Below are positions 1 to 7,924 of a stretch of DNA of 64,000 nt, one piece after another; within the stretch, counting starts at the first letter, position 1, and each line of letters opens with the position of its first letter. This DNA is from Gemmatimonadaceae bacterium (GTDB lineage: Bacteria; Gemmatimonadota; Gemmatimonadetes; Gemmatimonadales; Gemmatimonadaceae): NCBI GenBank assembly GCA_020851035.1, contig JADZDM010000005.1, positions 372,001 through 436,000 of the forward strand. The letters run 5' to 3'. The notes under the pieces were generated by a model. That model ran no database searches. It had not been told where the DNA came from and saw only the letters and a list, made by a program, of their open reading frames with translations. The position numbers and the translations under genes are program-made.

Positions 1-331
1 GCGTGCCCGGCAGCGCGACGGGTGCGTCGATGACCTGGGGATCGGGTTCGGCGACCGGCGCGGTGACCTCGGCCCGCGCGCCAGCACGACGCATCGCGCC
101 GTAGATCATCGCGGCCTGCAGCTGCGCACGCAGTGCCCGCTGTCCGTCGGCGGTCCGCTCGCGCGCCGCGACCGAACCCCGCCGCGACGTGGTGGCCGCA
201 GCGCTGTCCTCGGCGCGCGCGGTGGCGAGCGAGTCGGCGAAATGATCGCGCGTGCCATCGGCCATGCGCCGGTCGGGCTCGCGCGCGGGCTGGCGCGCTG
301 GCGCCGGCGCCACGGGGAGCAGCGCGCTCAT
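1..331 (-). CDS. N-terminal part of a probable flagellar hook-length control protein (FliK-like), cut by window edge
   Basis: An open frame of about 110 codons starts at ATG 331-329, overlaps the stop of the upstream MotE-like gene (ATGA) and runs off the left edge without a stop. The visible protein is rich in Ala, Arg and Pro and starts MSALLPVAPAPA. It has no membrane segment and no recognisable domain. In many flagellar operons the gene after fliJ and a MotE/FliL-type gene is fliK, whose N-terminal half is low-complexity and poorly conserved, so FliK is the best guess. The call rests on position and composition only. The diagnostic C-terminal FliK domain would lie outside the window. Confidence 0.5.
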   Translation of the reverse strand, partial: MSALLPVAPAPARQPAREPDRRMADGTRDHFADSLATARAEDSAAATTSRRGSVAARERTADGQRALRAQLQAAMIYGAMRRAGARAEVTAPVAEPDPQVIDAPVALPGT

Positions 332-903
332 TCCGTGCCCCCGCGCCGGGGCGGCTGTTGTTGCGTGAGTGCGGCCGCGCGCTGCGCCGGCATGCTGGTG
401 AGGATGGCGGCGGCCTGCCGGTCACTGAGGTGACTGAGGATCACGCTCACGTCGGCATCGGACATTTGACCAAGGACGCGGGCCGCGTCCTTCGGGCTCA
501 TCGTGGAGAAGATCTTGGTCAGTCGCGCCTGGTGTGCGACGGTGGCGGGATCGATCGGGGCCACTGCGGCGGGTGGCGTCACGCCTGCCGCCGCCGTCGC
601 AGCGACCGGCTTCACCGCCGGTGTCGAGTCGTGCGTGGCGGCCGGCGCATGGGCATCGCCGGCGGGTGCATCGGGACTGTCATGCGGCGCAGCGTCGTGC
701 GCGGGCGCGGCCGCGCTGTCTCCTTCGGCGGCGGTGCTGTCGCCGGCGGCATGCGCGGAATCGGCCACGGGCTTGATGCCGCTCTTCTTCGCCTCGGTGA
801 CGGCCGCCGCATGGGTGCGCGCGGACATGAACACGGTGAAGAACCCGCCTCCGCTCAGCCCCATCAGGAAGCCGATGACGAGTGGCACGATGAGCTTACC
901 CAT
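328..903 (-). CDS. MotE-like flagellar protein with MgtE N-like C-terminal domain
   Basis: This 191-residue protein has an N-terminal membrane segment (about residues 4-27), a long Ala/Pro/Asp-rich linker (about 35-115), and a C-terminal helical domain (about 120-180). That domain contains the repeated pattern MSPKDAARVLGQMSD and LSDRQAAAILTSMPA, typical of the MgtE intracellular N domain and shared with FliG and MotE. MotE-type proteins are encoded beside fliJ and act at the motor as chaperone or structural partners; here that role is inferred. The gene overlaps fliJ upstream by 8 bp and the FliK-like gene downstream by 4 bp, so all three are translationally coupled. The start at 903 gives a clean membrane anchor. 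Confidence 0.75.
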   Translation of the reverse strand: MGKLIVPLVIGFLMGLSGGGFFTVFMSARTHAAAVTEAKKSGIKPVADSAHAAGDSTAAEGDSAAAPAHDAAPHDSPDAPAGDAHAPAATHDSTPAVKPVAATAAAGVTPPAAVAPIDPATVAHQARLTKIFSTMSPKDAARVLGQMSDADVSVILSHLSDRQAAAILTSMPAQRAAALTQQQPPRRGGTE

Positions 904-1381
904 TGGTCGAGCGCTCCGGATCGGTGGGAGTGGTGCTGCTGTTGTGGAATCGCGTGAGTGCGATCTCGTCCATCAGTGCGCGGTCGGCGCCCTGCTCCGC
1001 GGCGCGGTGCGCCTCGGACTGCTTCTCGCGCAGCGTGTGCAATGCGTGGCGGGCCTGGAATGCCGCGCGGAGTTCGTCCTGCGCGTGCCGGACGAGGCTG
1101 TCGGCCGTCACGATGCCGCTGTCGGCCGCCTCCAGCCGCTCGTCGAGTGCGCCGAGCACGTACTGCATCTGCCGGAGCGTGCCGACGCTGGTGCCGGCGG
1201 TGGCGGCGGCGGCGAGCGAGGCGGTGCCTGCCGTGCGCGCCTCGGCCATCGCGGTGCGCGCGTCGCGGGCGGCCAGCGCGTGCCTGTGCGCCGAGGTGAG
1301 GGCCAGCGCGCGGGCGCGCTCCGCCTCCTCGCGCAGCTCCAGCAGCTTCTGCAGCCGGAACCGGAAGTTGCGGGCGTTCAT
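896..1381 (-). CDS. fliJ: Flagellar export protein FliJ
   Basis: This 161-residue, almost entirely alpha-helical, charged protein starts MNARNFRFRLQKLLELREE, the typical FliJ opening. FliJ is a coiled-coil stalk that links the FliI ATPase ring to the FlhA export gate in the flagellar type III apparatus. Length (FliJ is usually about 145-165 residues) and position directly after fliI support the call. It overlaps fliI by 4 bp (ATGA) and the MotE-like gene by 8 bp, within a fully coupled operon. Confidence 0.88.
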   Translation of the reverse strand: MNARNFRFRLQKLLELREEAERARALALTSAHRHALAARDARTAMAEARTAGTASLAAAATAGTSVGTLRQMQYVLGALDERLEAADSGIVTADSLVRHAQDELRAAFQARHALHTLREKQSEAHRAAEQGADRALMDEIALTRFHNSSTTPTDPERSTNG

Positions 1382-2730
1382 GCGGCCACCCGCTGCGCAA
1401 CGAGGTGGTCGTAGCGCTGCTGCAGCTGGCGCAGCAGGGCCACCGAGTTCGCGATCGCGGTGCTCTCGGTCGGCGGCTGGCGCAGGAACGCCAGCAGCGA
1501 GTCACGCAGGGCGATCGCGGCATCCACCAGCGGGTCACTTCCCTTCTGGTAGGCGCCCACGAGGATGAGATCCTCCTTCTCGCGCCACGCCGCCTCCAGC
1601 TGCAGCAGCAGGTTCGCGGCCTGCTTGTGTGCATCGGTGATCAGCAGGTCGCGCACGCGGCTCTTCGACTCCAGCACGTCGATGGCCGGGAAGTGGCCGG
1701 CGCTGGCCAGGCGGCGCGTGAGCACGATGTGGCCGTCGAGGATCGAGCGTGCGGCGTCGGCGATCGGCTCGTTGAAGTCGTCGCCGTCCACCAGCACCGT
1801 GTACACGCCGGTGATGCCGCCCACGCGTGCGTTGCCGGCGCGCTCGAGCAGCCGCGGGAGCGCCGCGAACACCGACGGTGGATAGCCCTTGGTGGTGGGC
1901 GGCTCGCCGACGGCGAGGCCGATCTCGCGCCATGCCATCGCCACGCGGGTGATCGAGTCCACCATCAGCAGCACCTGCTTGCCCTGGTCGCGGAAGTACT
2001 CGGCGATCGCGGTGGCGACCAGCGCCCCGCGTGCACGCACCAGCGCGGCCTGGTCGCCGGTGGCGACGATGATCACGCTGCGCTTGAGCCCCTCCTCGCC
2101 GAGCGAGTGCTCGATGAACTCGCGCACCTCGCGCCCGCGCTCGCCGAGCAGTGCGATCACGTTCACGTCCGCCTGCGCCTGGCGTGCGACCATGCCGAGC
2201 AGCGTGCTCTTGCCGACGCCGCTGCCCGAGAAGATGCCGATGCGCTGGCCCTGGCCGATGGTCAGCAGCCCGTCGATGGCGCGCACGCCGGTGGCCATGG
2301 TGCTGCCGATCACCTCGCGATGGAGGGGGTTCGGTGGCTCGGCCTGCAGCGGCGCCCGCTCCTCGACGTCCAGCTTGCCCTTGTCGTCGATCGGGTGGCC
2401 CAGCCCGTTGAGGATGCGACCGAGCAGCCCCGGGCCGACGTCCACGCCGAACGACCGGCCGAGTGCGACGACGCTCGCGCCCGGCGCGATGCCGTCCATC
2501 TCGCCGAGCGGCATCAGCAGGCACCCCGTGTGGTGGAAGCCCACCACCTCGGCCAGCACCGAGCGGGCATCGTTGGTGTTGGTGATGCGCGCCAGCTCGC
2601 CGAGGCCCATCTCGAGGCCGCTGACCTCGATGGCCAGGCCGACGATCCGCGCGACGCGCCCGAAGGCCTGCAGCCGCGGCATCTCGGCGATCCGGCGCGT
2701 CATCTCGCGCGCGACGAGGGTCTCAGGCAT
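1378..2730 (-). CDS. fliI: Flagellum-specific export ATPase FliI
   Basis: This 450-residue protein is the ATPase of the flagellar type III export apparatus and is related to the F1 beta subunit. The Walker A motif GSGVGKST lies at residues 169-176 (context GIFSGSGVGKSTLLGM), and a Walker B strand ends in VLLMVDSITR. The segment GYPPSVFAALPRLLERAG is characteristic of FliI/YscN ATPases. Length is typical. It overlaps fliH by 8 bp and fliJ by 4 bp. No key residue is missing. Confidence 0.97.
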   Translation of the reverse strand: MPETLVAREMTRRIAEMPRLQAFGRVARIVGLAIEVSGLEMGLGELARITNTNDARSVLAEVVGFHHTGCLLMPLGEMDGIAPGASVVALGRSFGVDVGPGLLGRILNGLGHPIDDKGKLDVEERAPLQAEPPNPLHREVIGSTMATGVRAIDGLLTIGQGQRIGIFSGSGVGKSTLLGMVARQAQADVNVIALLGERGREVREFIEHSLGEEGLKRSVIIVATGDQAALVRARGALVATAIAEYFRDQGKQVLLMVDSITRVAMAWREIGLAVGEPPTTKGYPPSVFAALPRLLERAGNARVGGITGVYTVLVDGDDFNEPIADAARSILDGHIVLTRRLASAGHFPAIDVLESKSRVRDLLITDAHKQAANLLLQLEAAWREKEDLILVGAYQKGSDPLVDAAIALRDSLLAFLRQPPTESTAIANSVALLRQLQQRYDHLVAQRVAA

Positions 2731-3454
2731 TGGTGTACGTCAGCCGGCGGTAGAGCCGCTCCAGGCTCGTGTCCACGCGTCCATCCACGATCCGCTCGCG
2801 CCCCTCGACGACGCAGCCGCCCGGCTCGATGCGGGCGTCGGGCACCCAGCGCAGCTCGCGCGGGGCCGTGGTGCGCGCCAGCTCGGTGTCGTCGCTGCGG
2901 TCGGCGGCGTTCAGCGACTCGTGGTCGCCGGGATTGACGCGGATCGTCAGCGGCTGGTCCAGCCCGAACTCCTGCACGGCGCGCGTCACCATGCCGAACA
3001 CGATGTCGTTCGACAGCGAGACCTCGCGCACGATCACCTGCTGGGCCACCGCCACCGCGATCGCGGCGATGTTCTCCTCGATGTGCGCCAGCCAGCGGGC
3101 CTCGCCGGCGCGCACGTCGTCCAGCGCGCTCTCGGCGGCCAGCATCGCGCCGCGCAGCCGTGCGCGCTCGGCCATCTCGCCCTGCTCGCGGCCGTCGGTC
3201 ACCCCGCGCAGGTAGGCCTCGTCCAGCTCCGCCTGGCGCGCGGCGGCGAGCGTGGCGGCCGCGGCGGCTTCCTGCGCCGCCACCGCCGAGTCGCGCACGT
3301 CGTCCAGCTCCTCGTCGAACCACGACGGGCGGGAGTCGGCGGGTGACGCCATCGGCCGCGGCATCCACGTGTCCACCGCCGCGAGCGTCGGCACGATGCG
3401 CGGCGTGATGCGCTGCCTGCCCGGGGCCGCGAACAGCGGCTCAAACGAGGACAT
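2723..3454 (-). CDS. fliH: Flagellar assembly protein FliH
   Basis: This 243-residue protein lies between fliG and fliI. It has an Ala-rich helical middle (about residues 55-130) and a C-terminal domain with the V-ATPase E-subunit-like pattern VAQQVIVREVSLSND and VRVNPGD-like strands (here IRVNPGDHE). It ends with a FliI-binding-like tail containing GGCVVEGRERIVDGRVDTSL. FliH dimers bind and inhibit FliI and recruit it to the export gate. The gene overlaps fliG by 14 bp upstream and fliI by 8 bp downstream. FliH is poorly conserved, but context makes the call firm. Confidence 0.9.
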   Translation of the reverse strand: MSSFEPLFAAPGRQRITPRIVPTLAAVDTWMPRPMASPADSRPSWFDEELDDVRDSAVAAQEAAAAATLAAARQAELDEAYLRGVTDGREQGEMAERARLRGAMLAAESALDDVRAGEARWLAHIEENIAAIAVAVAQQVIVREVSLSNDIVFGMVTRAVQEFGLDQPLTIRVNPGDHESLNAADRSDDTELARTTAPRELRWVPDARIEPGGCVVEGRERIVDGRVDTSLERLYRRLTYTNA

Positions 3455-4466
3455 CGTCGCCCCCCTTTCCGCCGATCACGATCTCGCCCATCTCCTCCAG
3501 GCGGCGCACCTGCGACACGAAGGCCGTCTGTGCCGCCTCCACGTCCTTCATGCGCGCCGGTCCCATCATCTCCATCTCTTCCTGCAGCGCCGCCACCGCG
3601 CGCTGGGACATGCAGCCGAGGATCTTCCCCTTGAGCTCCGGGCTGGCCGCCTTGAGCGCCAGCGCCAGGCTCTTCGCCTCCACCTCGCGCAGCACGCGCT
3701 GGATGGCCTTGTCGTCCAGCGAGATCAGGTCCTCGAAGACGAACATCAGGTTCTTGATCACCTCGCAGAGCTCCGGGTCGCGCTCCTCCACACCCTCCAG
3801 CAGCTCCTTCTCCAGTGCCCCGGAGATGAAGTTCATGACCTCGGCCACCGCCTTCGGCCCGCCCGACGCGGTGCCCTCGGCCATCATCGACGAGGTCTCG
3901 GAACCGATGTGCTTCTCGATCAGCATCAGCATCTCGGGCTGCACCTTCTCCATGCCCGCCATGCGGTAGACCACCTCGCCGCCCTTGGACGACGGGATCT
4001 CCTTCAGGATGTTCGCGGTCTGCTGCGGGTCGAGGTGCGCGAGCACCAGCGCGATGGTCTGCGGGTGCTCGTTGCGCAGCGTGTTGCCGAGCTGCTGCGG
4101 GTCGGCGCGGCGCAGGCGCGTGAGGCCGGCGGTGTCGGCGAGCTGCCCCTGCACGCGGCGCAGGATGCCGGCCGCCTTGCCCGGGCCGAACGCCTTCTCC
4201 AGCACCTCGCGCGCGTACTCGACGCCGCCGTTGGAGAGCGAGCCGATGCCGATCGCCGACTCGATCCACTCCTCGAGCACCTTGTCGATCACCTCGGTCG
4301 GCACCTCGTCCATGCGCGCGATCTCGAACGAGAGCGTGTCCACCTCGTCGGTGGAGAGCTTCTGCGTGACCTTCGCCGCCGCATCGGTGCCGAGGGCGAG
4401 GCAGAGGAGCGCCGCCTTCTGCCGCCCGTTCAGCGACTCGAACGTGACTTCGCGCATCCGCGCCAT
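3441..4466 (-). CDS. fliG: Flagellar motor switch protein FliG
   Basis: FliG forms the torque ring of the C-ring rotor. It joins the MS ring (FliF) to FliM and contacts the stator MotA. The 341-residue protein shows the FliG_M hallmark EHPQTIALVLAHLDP and a C-terminal domain with the charged segment MFVFEDLISLDD, which carries the MotA-contact helix. I placed the start at ATG 4466 (MARMREVTFESLNGRQKAAL). A longer in-frame start at 4541 would overlap fliF by 74 bp and add non-conserved sequence. The gene starts one base after the fliF stop codon. Confidence 0.96.
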   Translation of the reverse strand: MARMREVTFESLNGRQKAALLCLALGTDAAAKVTQKLSTDEVDTLSFEIARMDEVPTEVIDKVLEEWIESAIGIGSLSNGGVEYAREVLEKAFGPGKAAGILRRVQGQLADTAGLTRLRRADPQQLGNTLRNEHPQTIALVLAHLDPQQTANILKEIPSSKGGEVVYRMAGMEKVQPEMLMLIEKHIGSETSSMMAEGTASGGPKAVAEVMNFISGALEKELLEGVEERDPELCEVIKNLMFVFEDLISLDDKAIQRVLREVEAKSLALALKAASPELKGKILGCMSQRAVAALQEEMEMMGPARMKDVEAAQTAFVSQVRRLEEMGEIVIGGKGGDDVLV

Positions 4467-4467
4467 C

Positions 4468-5985
4468 TTAGACACTTCGCATCCAGTTCCGGAGGATCTT
4501 GGCTGAGACGTCGGGATAGGCCTCGGCCGTCGCGACGACACGTTCCTTGAGCGGGTTCACCGGCATGCTCAGCGCCGTGTAGGTCACCGGCGCGCCGTCA
4601 CCCGCCTGCTCCGGGAGCTGGCCCATGGCCTGGCCGCCCGCCTCGAGCTGCTGCTGCTGCCGCGCCGCGGCGAGCGCCATCGCCCGCGCATCCGCCGACT
4701 GCGCCTTCAGCGTCTTCATCATCATCATCGCGATCACCAGGGCGAGGACCAGCCCGAGCACGCCGAGCGCCGGCCGCTGCACCTGCTGCAGCGTGCGCAT
4801 CGCCTTCTCGCCGGTCGTCTCCGCCGGGATGGCGGTGATGCCCTCGAAGGCCGTGCTCACCACCTTCACCATGTCGCCGCGCGTGGAGTCGAAGCCGACC
4901 GCGTTGCGCACCAGCGCCTCGATCTGGTCCAGCTCCGCCTGCGGCCGCGTGGTGCTCTTCCCCTTCGCATCCACGCGATCCTTCACCAGCACCGACACCG
5001 TGAGGCGCTTCACCACGCCGGTGGCGGACTTGACGGTCTCCACGGTGCGTGAGTTGTCGTAGCTGCTGGCCACGTTCGTGGAGCCGGCGCCGCCATCGGT
5101 GCCGGGCACGATCTCCGCCTTCTGCTCGGTGCTGAGCGCCTGCTTCTCCGGGTCCACCTGCTGCGACATGCGCTCGACCTGGTCGAAGCTCAGGTCGGCC
5201 GCCACGCTCACGGTGGCGTTGCCGTTACCCACGATCTGGTTGACCATCGCGCTGGCCTTGCCGGCGAGGTGGTCCTCCACGGCGCGCTGCTGCTCGAGCT
5301 GCGCGCTGCTGAGCGACGCCGGGTCGCTGGCGTCGAGCATGCGCGAGAGCAGGCGGCCGCCGTCGTCCAGCACCGCCACCCGCTGCGCCTCGAGGTTGTC
5401 GATGCTGCTCGCCACGAGCTGCGAGATGCCGCGCACGACGTCGGCCTCGGGACGCTGTCCGTTGCGGAGCTTCACCACCACGCTCGCCTCGGCCGGCGCG
5501 TCGCCAGCGCGGCGGAACGCCTGCGTCTCCTTGATCGCCAGGTGCACCTGCGCCCGCTCGATGCCCTTCATCGTGCTGATCGTGCGCTCGAGCTCTCCCT
5601 CGAGGGCGCGACGGTAGTTGATCTTCTGGGCGAAGTCGGTCATGCCCCAGCTGGGCTGGTCGAAGAGCTCCATGCCGGGACGGCCCTGCGCCGGCAATCC
5701 GGCAGACGCCAGGACCACGCGGGCACGCGCGAGGTCGGTGGCGGCCACCATGACGTCGGTGCCGCCACGGTCCAGCTGGAACGCGACGCCGGCCGCCTCG
5801 AGCGCATCGGTCATCTTGCCGACGTGCTCGAGCGGCACGCCGCTGAAGGCCGGCACCAGCTCGGGTTTCGTGGCCCAGCGTGACACGCCGAGGATGGCCA
5901 CCAGCGCCACCACGCCGACCCCGAGGATGCCGACGCGTCGCGCGCCGCCGAGTCGCTCGAACAACTGCTCGATCGCAGGGGGCAT
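4468..5985 (-). CDS. fliF: Flagellar MS-ring protein FliF
   Basis: This 505-residue protein builds the MS ring in the inner membrane, the base for rotor and export gate. Two membrane segments flank the large periplasmic ring-building part, at about residues 19-36 and 424-443. The N-terminal ring motifs include the stretch around QKINYRRALEGELERTI. The C-terminus KERVVATAEAYPDVSAKIL ending in NWMRSV is the FliG-binding tail. Length is at the short end for FliF. The gene begins 4 bp after fliE. Confidence 0.97.
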   Translation of the reverse strand: MPPAIEQLFERLGGARRVGILGVGVVALVAILGVSRWATKPELVPAFSGVPLEHVGKMTDALEAAGVAFQLDRGGTDVMVAATDLARARVVLASAGLPAQGRPGMELFDQPSWGMTDFAQKINYRRALEGELERTISTMKGIERAQVHLAIKETQAFRRAGDAPAEASVVVKLRNGQRPEADVVRGISQLVASSIDNLEAQRVAVLDDGGRLLSRMLDASDPASLSSAQLEQQRAVEDHLAGKASAMVNQIVGNGNATVSVAADLSFDQVERMSQQVDPEKQALSTEQKAEIVPGTDGGAGSTNVASSYDNSRTVETVKSATGVVKRLTVSVLVKDRVDAKGKSTTRPQAELDQIEALVRNAVGFDSTRGDMVKVVSTAFEGITAIPAETTGEKAMRTLQQVQRPALGVLGLVLALVIAMMMMKTLKAQSADARAMALAAARQQQQLEAGGQAMGQLPEQAGDGAPVTYTALSMPVNPLKERVVATAEAYPDVSAKILRNWMRSV

Positions 5986-5989
5986 CGGG

Positions 5990-6313
5990 TCAGCTCTGCA
6001 TGGACATCACGGTCCGGTAGGCGTCAACGACCTTGTTGCGGACCTCGATCATCAGGTCCATCGCGATGCCGGCCTCACTCGCCGCCGCCATCAGCTGGTG
6101 CGTCTCGACGTGCTCGCCGCGGGCCGCACGCAGCGTCAGCTCGCCGCTGATCTCCTGCGCGGCGCTGACTTCGTTCACGGCGCGCGTCAGGACGTCGCCG
6201 AAGCCGCCACCGGGGCCAGGCTCCGGCAGCACCGGCACGGTGCGTCCGCCCTCGCCCGGCAGGCCGAACTCCGCCACGCGCTGCGCAAAGGCCCCGAACT
6301 TGTCGATCGTCAT
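5990..6313 (-). CDS. fliE: Flagellar hook-basal body complex protein FliE
   Basis: This 107-residue protein joins the MS ring to the proximal rod and is the first rod-type substrate exported. The family pattern is visible in the second half: VNEVSAAQEISGELTLRAARGE, then HVETHQLMAAASEAGIAMDLM and VRNKVVDAYRTVMSMQ. Size and position between flgC and fliF are canonical. Its start lies 3 bp after the stop of the small gene upstream. Confidence 0.93.
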   Translation of the reverse strand: MTIDKFGAFAQRVAEFGLPGEGGRTVPVLPEPGPGGGFGDVLTRAVNEVSAAQEISGELTLRAARGEHVETHQLMAAASEAGIAMDLMIEVRNKVVDAYRTVMSMQS

Positions 6314-6316
6314 GAG

Positions 6317-6622
6317 TCAGCCCCGGACATCGAGATGGACCCCGCGCAGCCCGGCAGGTGCGGCGGCGGGGGCGTCGGCCGGCGCCATCCGCCGGCCATA
6401 GGTGAGCGGACCGAGTGCCGCGCGGCGCGCGAGCATCCGGCTGATGTCGTCGTCGGTGCCGGCCGTGCGCGCGGGCGTCCCGTCGGCACTGTCGGTGGCG
6501 CCACCGTCGGGGCGCGCGGTGGTGCCATCCACGCCGCGCGGGCCGGCGTCCGGCCGGCGGAAGAGATCGGGGAGCGCGCCCGCGAGGGTCGGCAGCTGCG
6601 TGGTCAGCGCGGAGATGGCCAT
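6317..6622 (-). CDS. Small unknown protein inside the flagellar rod operon
   Basis: A 101-codon gene sits tightly between flgC (2 bp gap) and fliE (3 bp gap), so it is very probably translated with them. The product starts MAISALTTQLPTLAGALPD, has a Gly/Ala/Thr/Asp-rich disordered centre (about residues 28-60) and a more ordered tail with LARRAALGPLTYGRRMAP. It has no membrane segment or Cys. I do not recognise a family; canonical flgB-flgC-fliE operons have nothing at this place. It might be an exported rod-associated or chaperone-like peptide, but that is a guess from position. Confidence 0.7.
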   Translation of the reverse strand: MAISALTTQLPTLAGALPDLFRRPDAGPRGVDGTTARPDGGATDSADGTPARTAGTDDDISRMLARRAALGPLTYGRRMAPADAPAAAPAGLRGVHLDVRG

Positions 6623-6624
6623 CG

Positions 6625-7188
6625 TCAGAGCTCCAGCGACTTGCGCAGGATCTGCTTCGCCGACTGGAACACGGTGGCGTTGGCCTCGAACACACGACGC
6701 GCGTCGAGCAGGTCCACCAGCTCGCTGGTGCGGTTCACGTTCGAGAGGGTCACGTAGCCCTCGGCATCGGCGTCGGGGTGGCCGGGCATGTGCACCCGGG
6801 CGCCGGCGGTGGTGTCCTCCTGGATGCCCTGCACCACCACGCCGAACGTCTGCTCGGTGTCGGTGGCCGCCGGCGCTGACGATGCCGCACCGGCGGGCAC
6901 GTCGAACTGCGCGGTGCCGAACGGCGGCGCAGCGAACGGGAGCTGGTTCGGGAATCGGAAGCTGGCCTCGCGGTCGTCACGCTGCGCGGTGCTGAGCTGG
7001 ACGATGCGGCGATTGTACGCCTTGCCGTTCTCGCCGCGCGTGACGTCGGCGTTGGCGAGGTTGCTGGCGGCCACCTCGATGCGCGTGCGCTGCGCCGACA
7101 TGCCGCTGGCGGCGATGCCGAGGGCGCGGAACATCGGGCGGATGGCAGGCCCGCCGACGAACGGCAGGAGTCCGGGGAGCTTCGGCAT
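6625..7188 (-). CDS. flgC: Flagellar proximal rod protein FlgC
   Basis: FlgC is one of the proximal rod proteins of the flagellar drive shaft. The 187-residue product has the rod/hook N-terminal signature ALGIAASGMSAQRTRIEVAASNLANA and the FlgC C-terminus SNVNRTSELVDLLDARRVFE with ILRKSLEL at the end. I chose ATG 7188 (MPKLPGLLPFVGG) because a longer frame to 7545 runs through flgB. About 25 residues precede the conserved start, and it is somewhat longer than the usual 135-150 residues because of an Ala/Thr-rich insert in the middle. Confidence 0.94.
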   Translation of the reverse strand: MPKLPGLLPFVGGPAIRPMFRALGIAASGMSAQRTRIEVAASNLANADVTRGENGKAYNRRIVQLSTAQRDDREASFRFPNQLPFAAPPFGTAQFDVPAGAASSAPAATDTEQTFGVVVQGIQEDTTAGARVHMPGHPDADAEGYVTLSNVNRTSELVDLLDARRVFEANATVFQSAKQILRKSLEL

Positions 7189-7190
7189 GG

Positions 7191-7496
7191 TCAGCGATCC
7201 TGGAGCGCGCGGCGGATGCCGTCGTAGGTGCCCTTGAGGCGCGTGGCCATCTCCTCGAAGTAGAGCTGCTCGTTGGCGAGGGCGGCCATCTCCTGCTCGA
7301 CGTCCACCGGGCCGCGCTCGCCGGTGACCGCCGATGCGGCGGTGCTGCCAGCGGGCAGGGCGAATCCGTCCTTGTTCACGAGCGTGGCGTTGGCCACGCG
7401 ATCGGCGATCAGCCGGTGCCGCACGACGCTCTGGTCGAGCGCCTCGCGGAGCGAGCCGGCAGAGGAGATCCGATTGACGAAGTTGAAGAGCGCCAT
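7191..7496 (-). CDS. flgB: Flagellar basal-body rod protein FlgB
   Basis: FlgB is the proximal rod protein next to FliE and is usually the first gene of this operon. The 101-residue form starting at ATG 7496 (MALFNFVNRISSAGSLREAL) shows the rod pattern RHRLIADRVANATLVNKDG and the C-terminal EQLYFEEMATRLKGTYDGIRRAL. An in-frame upstream ATG at 7535 would add 13 non-conserved residues and crowd the promoter. It is slightly shorter than enterobacterial FlgB (about 135 residues). The gene is preceded by a sigma-54 promoter 45 bp upstream. Confidence 0.9.
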   Translation of the reverse strand: MALFNFVNRISSAGSLREALDQSVVRHRLIADRVANATLVNKDGFALPAGSTAASAVTGERGPVDVEQEMAALANEQLYFEEMATRLKGTYDGIRRALQDR

Positions 7497-7924
7497 GGTC
7501 CGGACGTGGAGGGAGGGGACACGTGTCGGATCCATGGAAAAGCACGGCAGGTGCCAGCTCGGCGGGGGCAGCGCCTCTTGTCAGACTCAGCAGTGCAACC
7601 CGTTGTCATGCAGAGGATTAGGCGCACGGTTTTGCGATCAGGCCGGCCACGAGAGCGGGTCGCGCCGGGCGGAAGGGAGCGCGCAGACGGCAGCTTCTGC
7701 CGGGCAGGTCATGGCGACTTCTGCCGCACGGGGGCGCCAGCGGGAATTGGAACGCATCCGTGGCGTCGTGGTTGTACGGGAGCGTTGCGCGCGGGGTAGT
7801 TTCGCCCCAGCGTGACGGTGCGCGCCGGCGGACGTCCTTCGCGGTGCAGCGCACCCGAACGGCGCGACGTCCTGCGGTTTCCATTCACACGTGAGATCCC
7901 GGCGCCTGGCGCCAGGATGCAGCC
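7497..7924. other. Divergent intergenic region between flgB and the acyl-CoA dehydrogenase gene
   Basis: This 428-bp stretch separates the minus-strand flagellar operon from the plus-strand acyl-CoA dehydrogenase. Its left end holds the sigma-54 promoter described separately. On the plus strand a weak sigma-70-like pair is possible (TTGTAC at 7772-7777 and TAGTTT at 7797-7802, spacing 19 bp, longer than ideal). Short open frames here show no convincing coding pattern. Upstream enhancer sites for the sigma-54 activator would be expected between about 7580 and 7750, but I cannot identify them. Confidence 0.5.
7541..7556 (-). promoter_or_regulatory. Sigma-54 (RpoN) promoter of the flgB-fliK operon
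   Basis: Read on the minus strand the site is TGGCAC-CTGCC-GTGCT. The -24 hexamer is perfect, and the -12 element keeps the essential GC at the required spacing (consensus TGGCACG-N4-TTGCW; one mismatch in the -12 part). It lies 45 bp before the flgB start codon, right for a short leader. A sigma-54 activator with GAFTGA is encoded at 13132-14598. This is a sequence match, not a measured start site. Confidence 0.78.

Noticed and set aside
7618-7884. 88-codon minus-strand frame in the flgB upstream region
   Set aside because: Arg/Pro-rich, no ribosome site, no family; it lies in a divergent promoter region.
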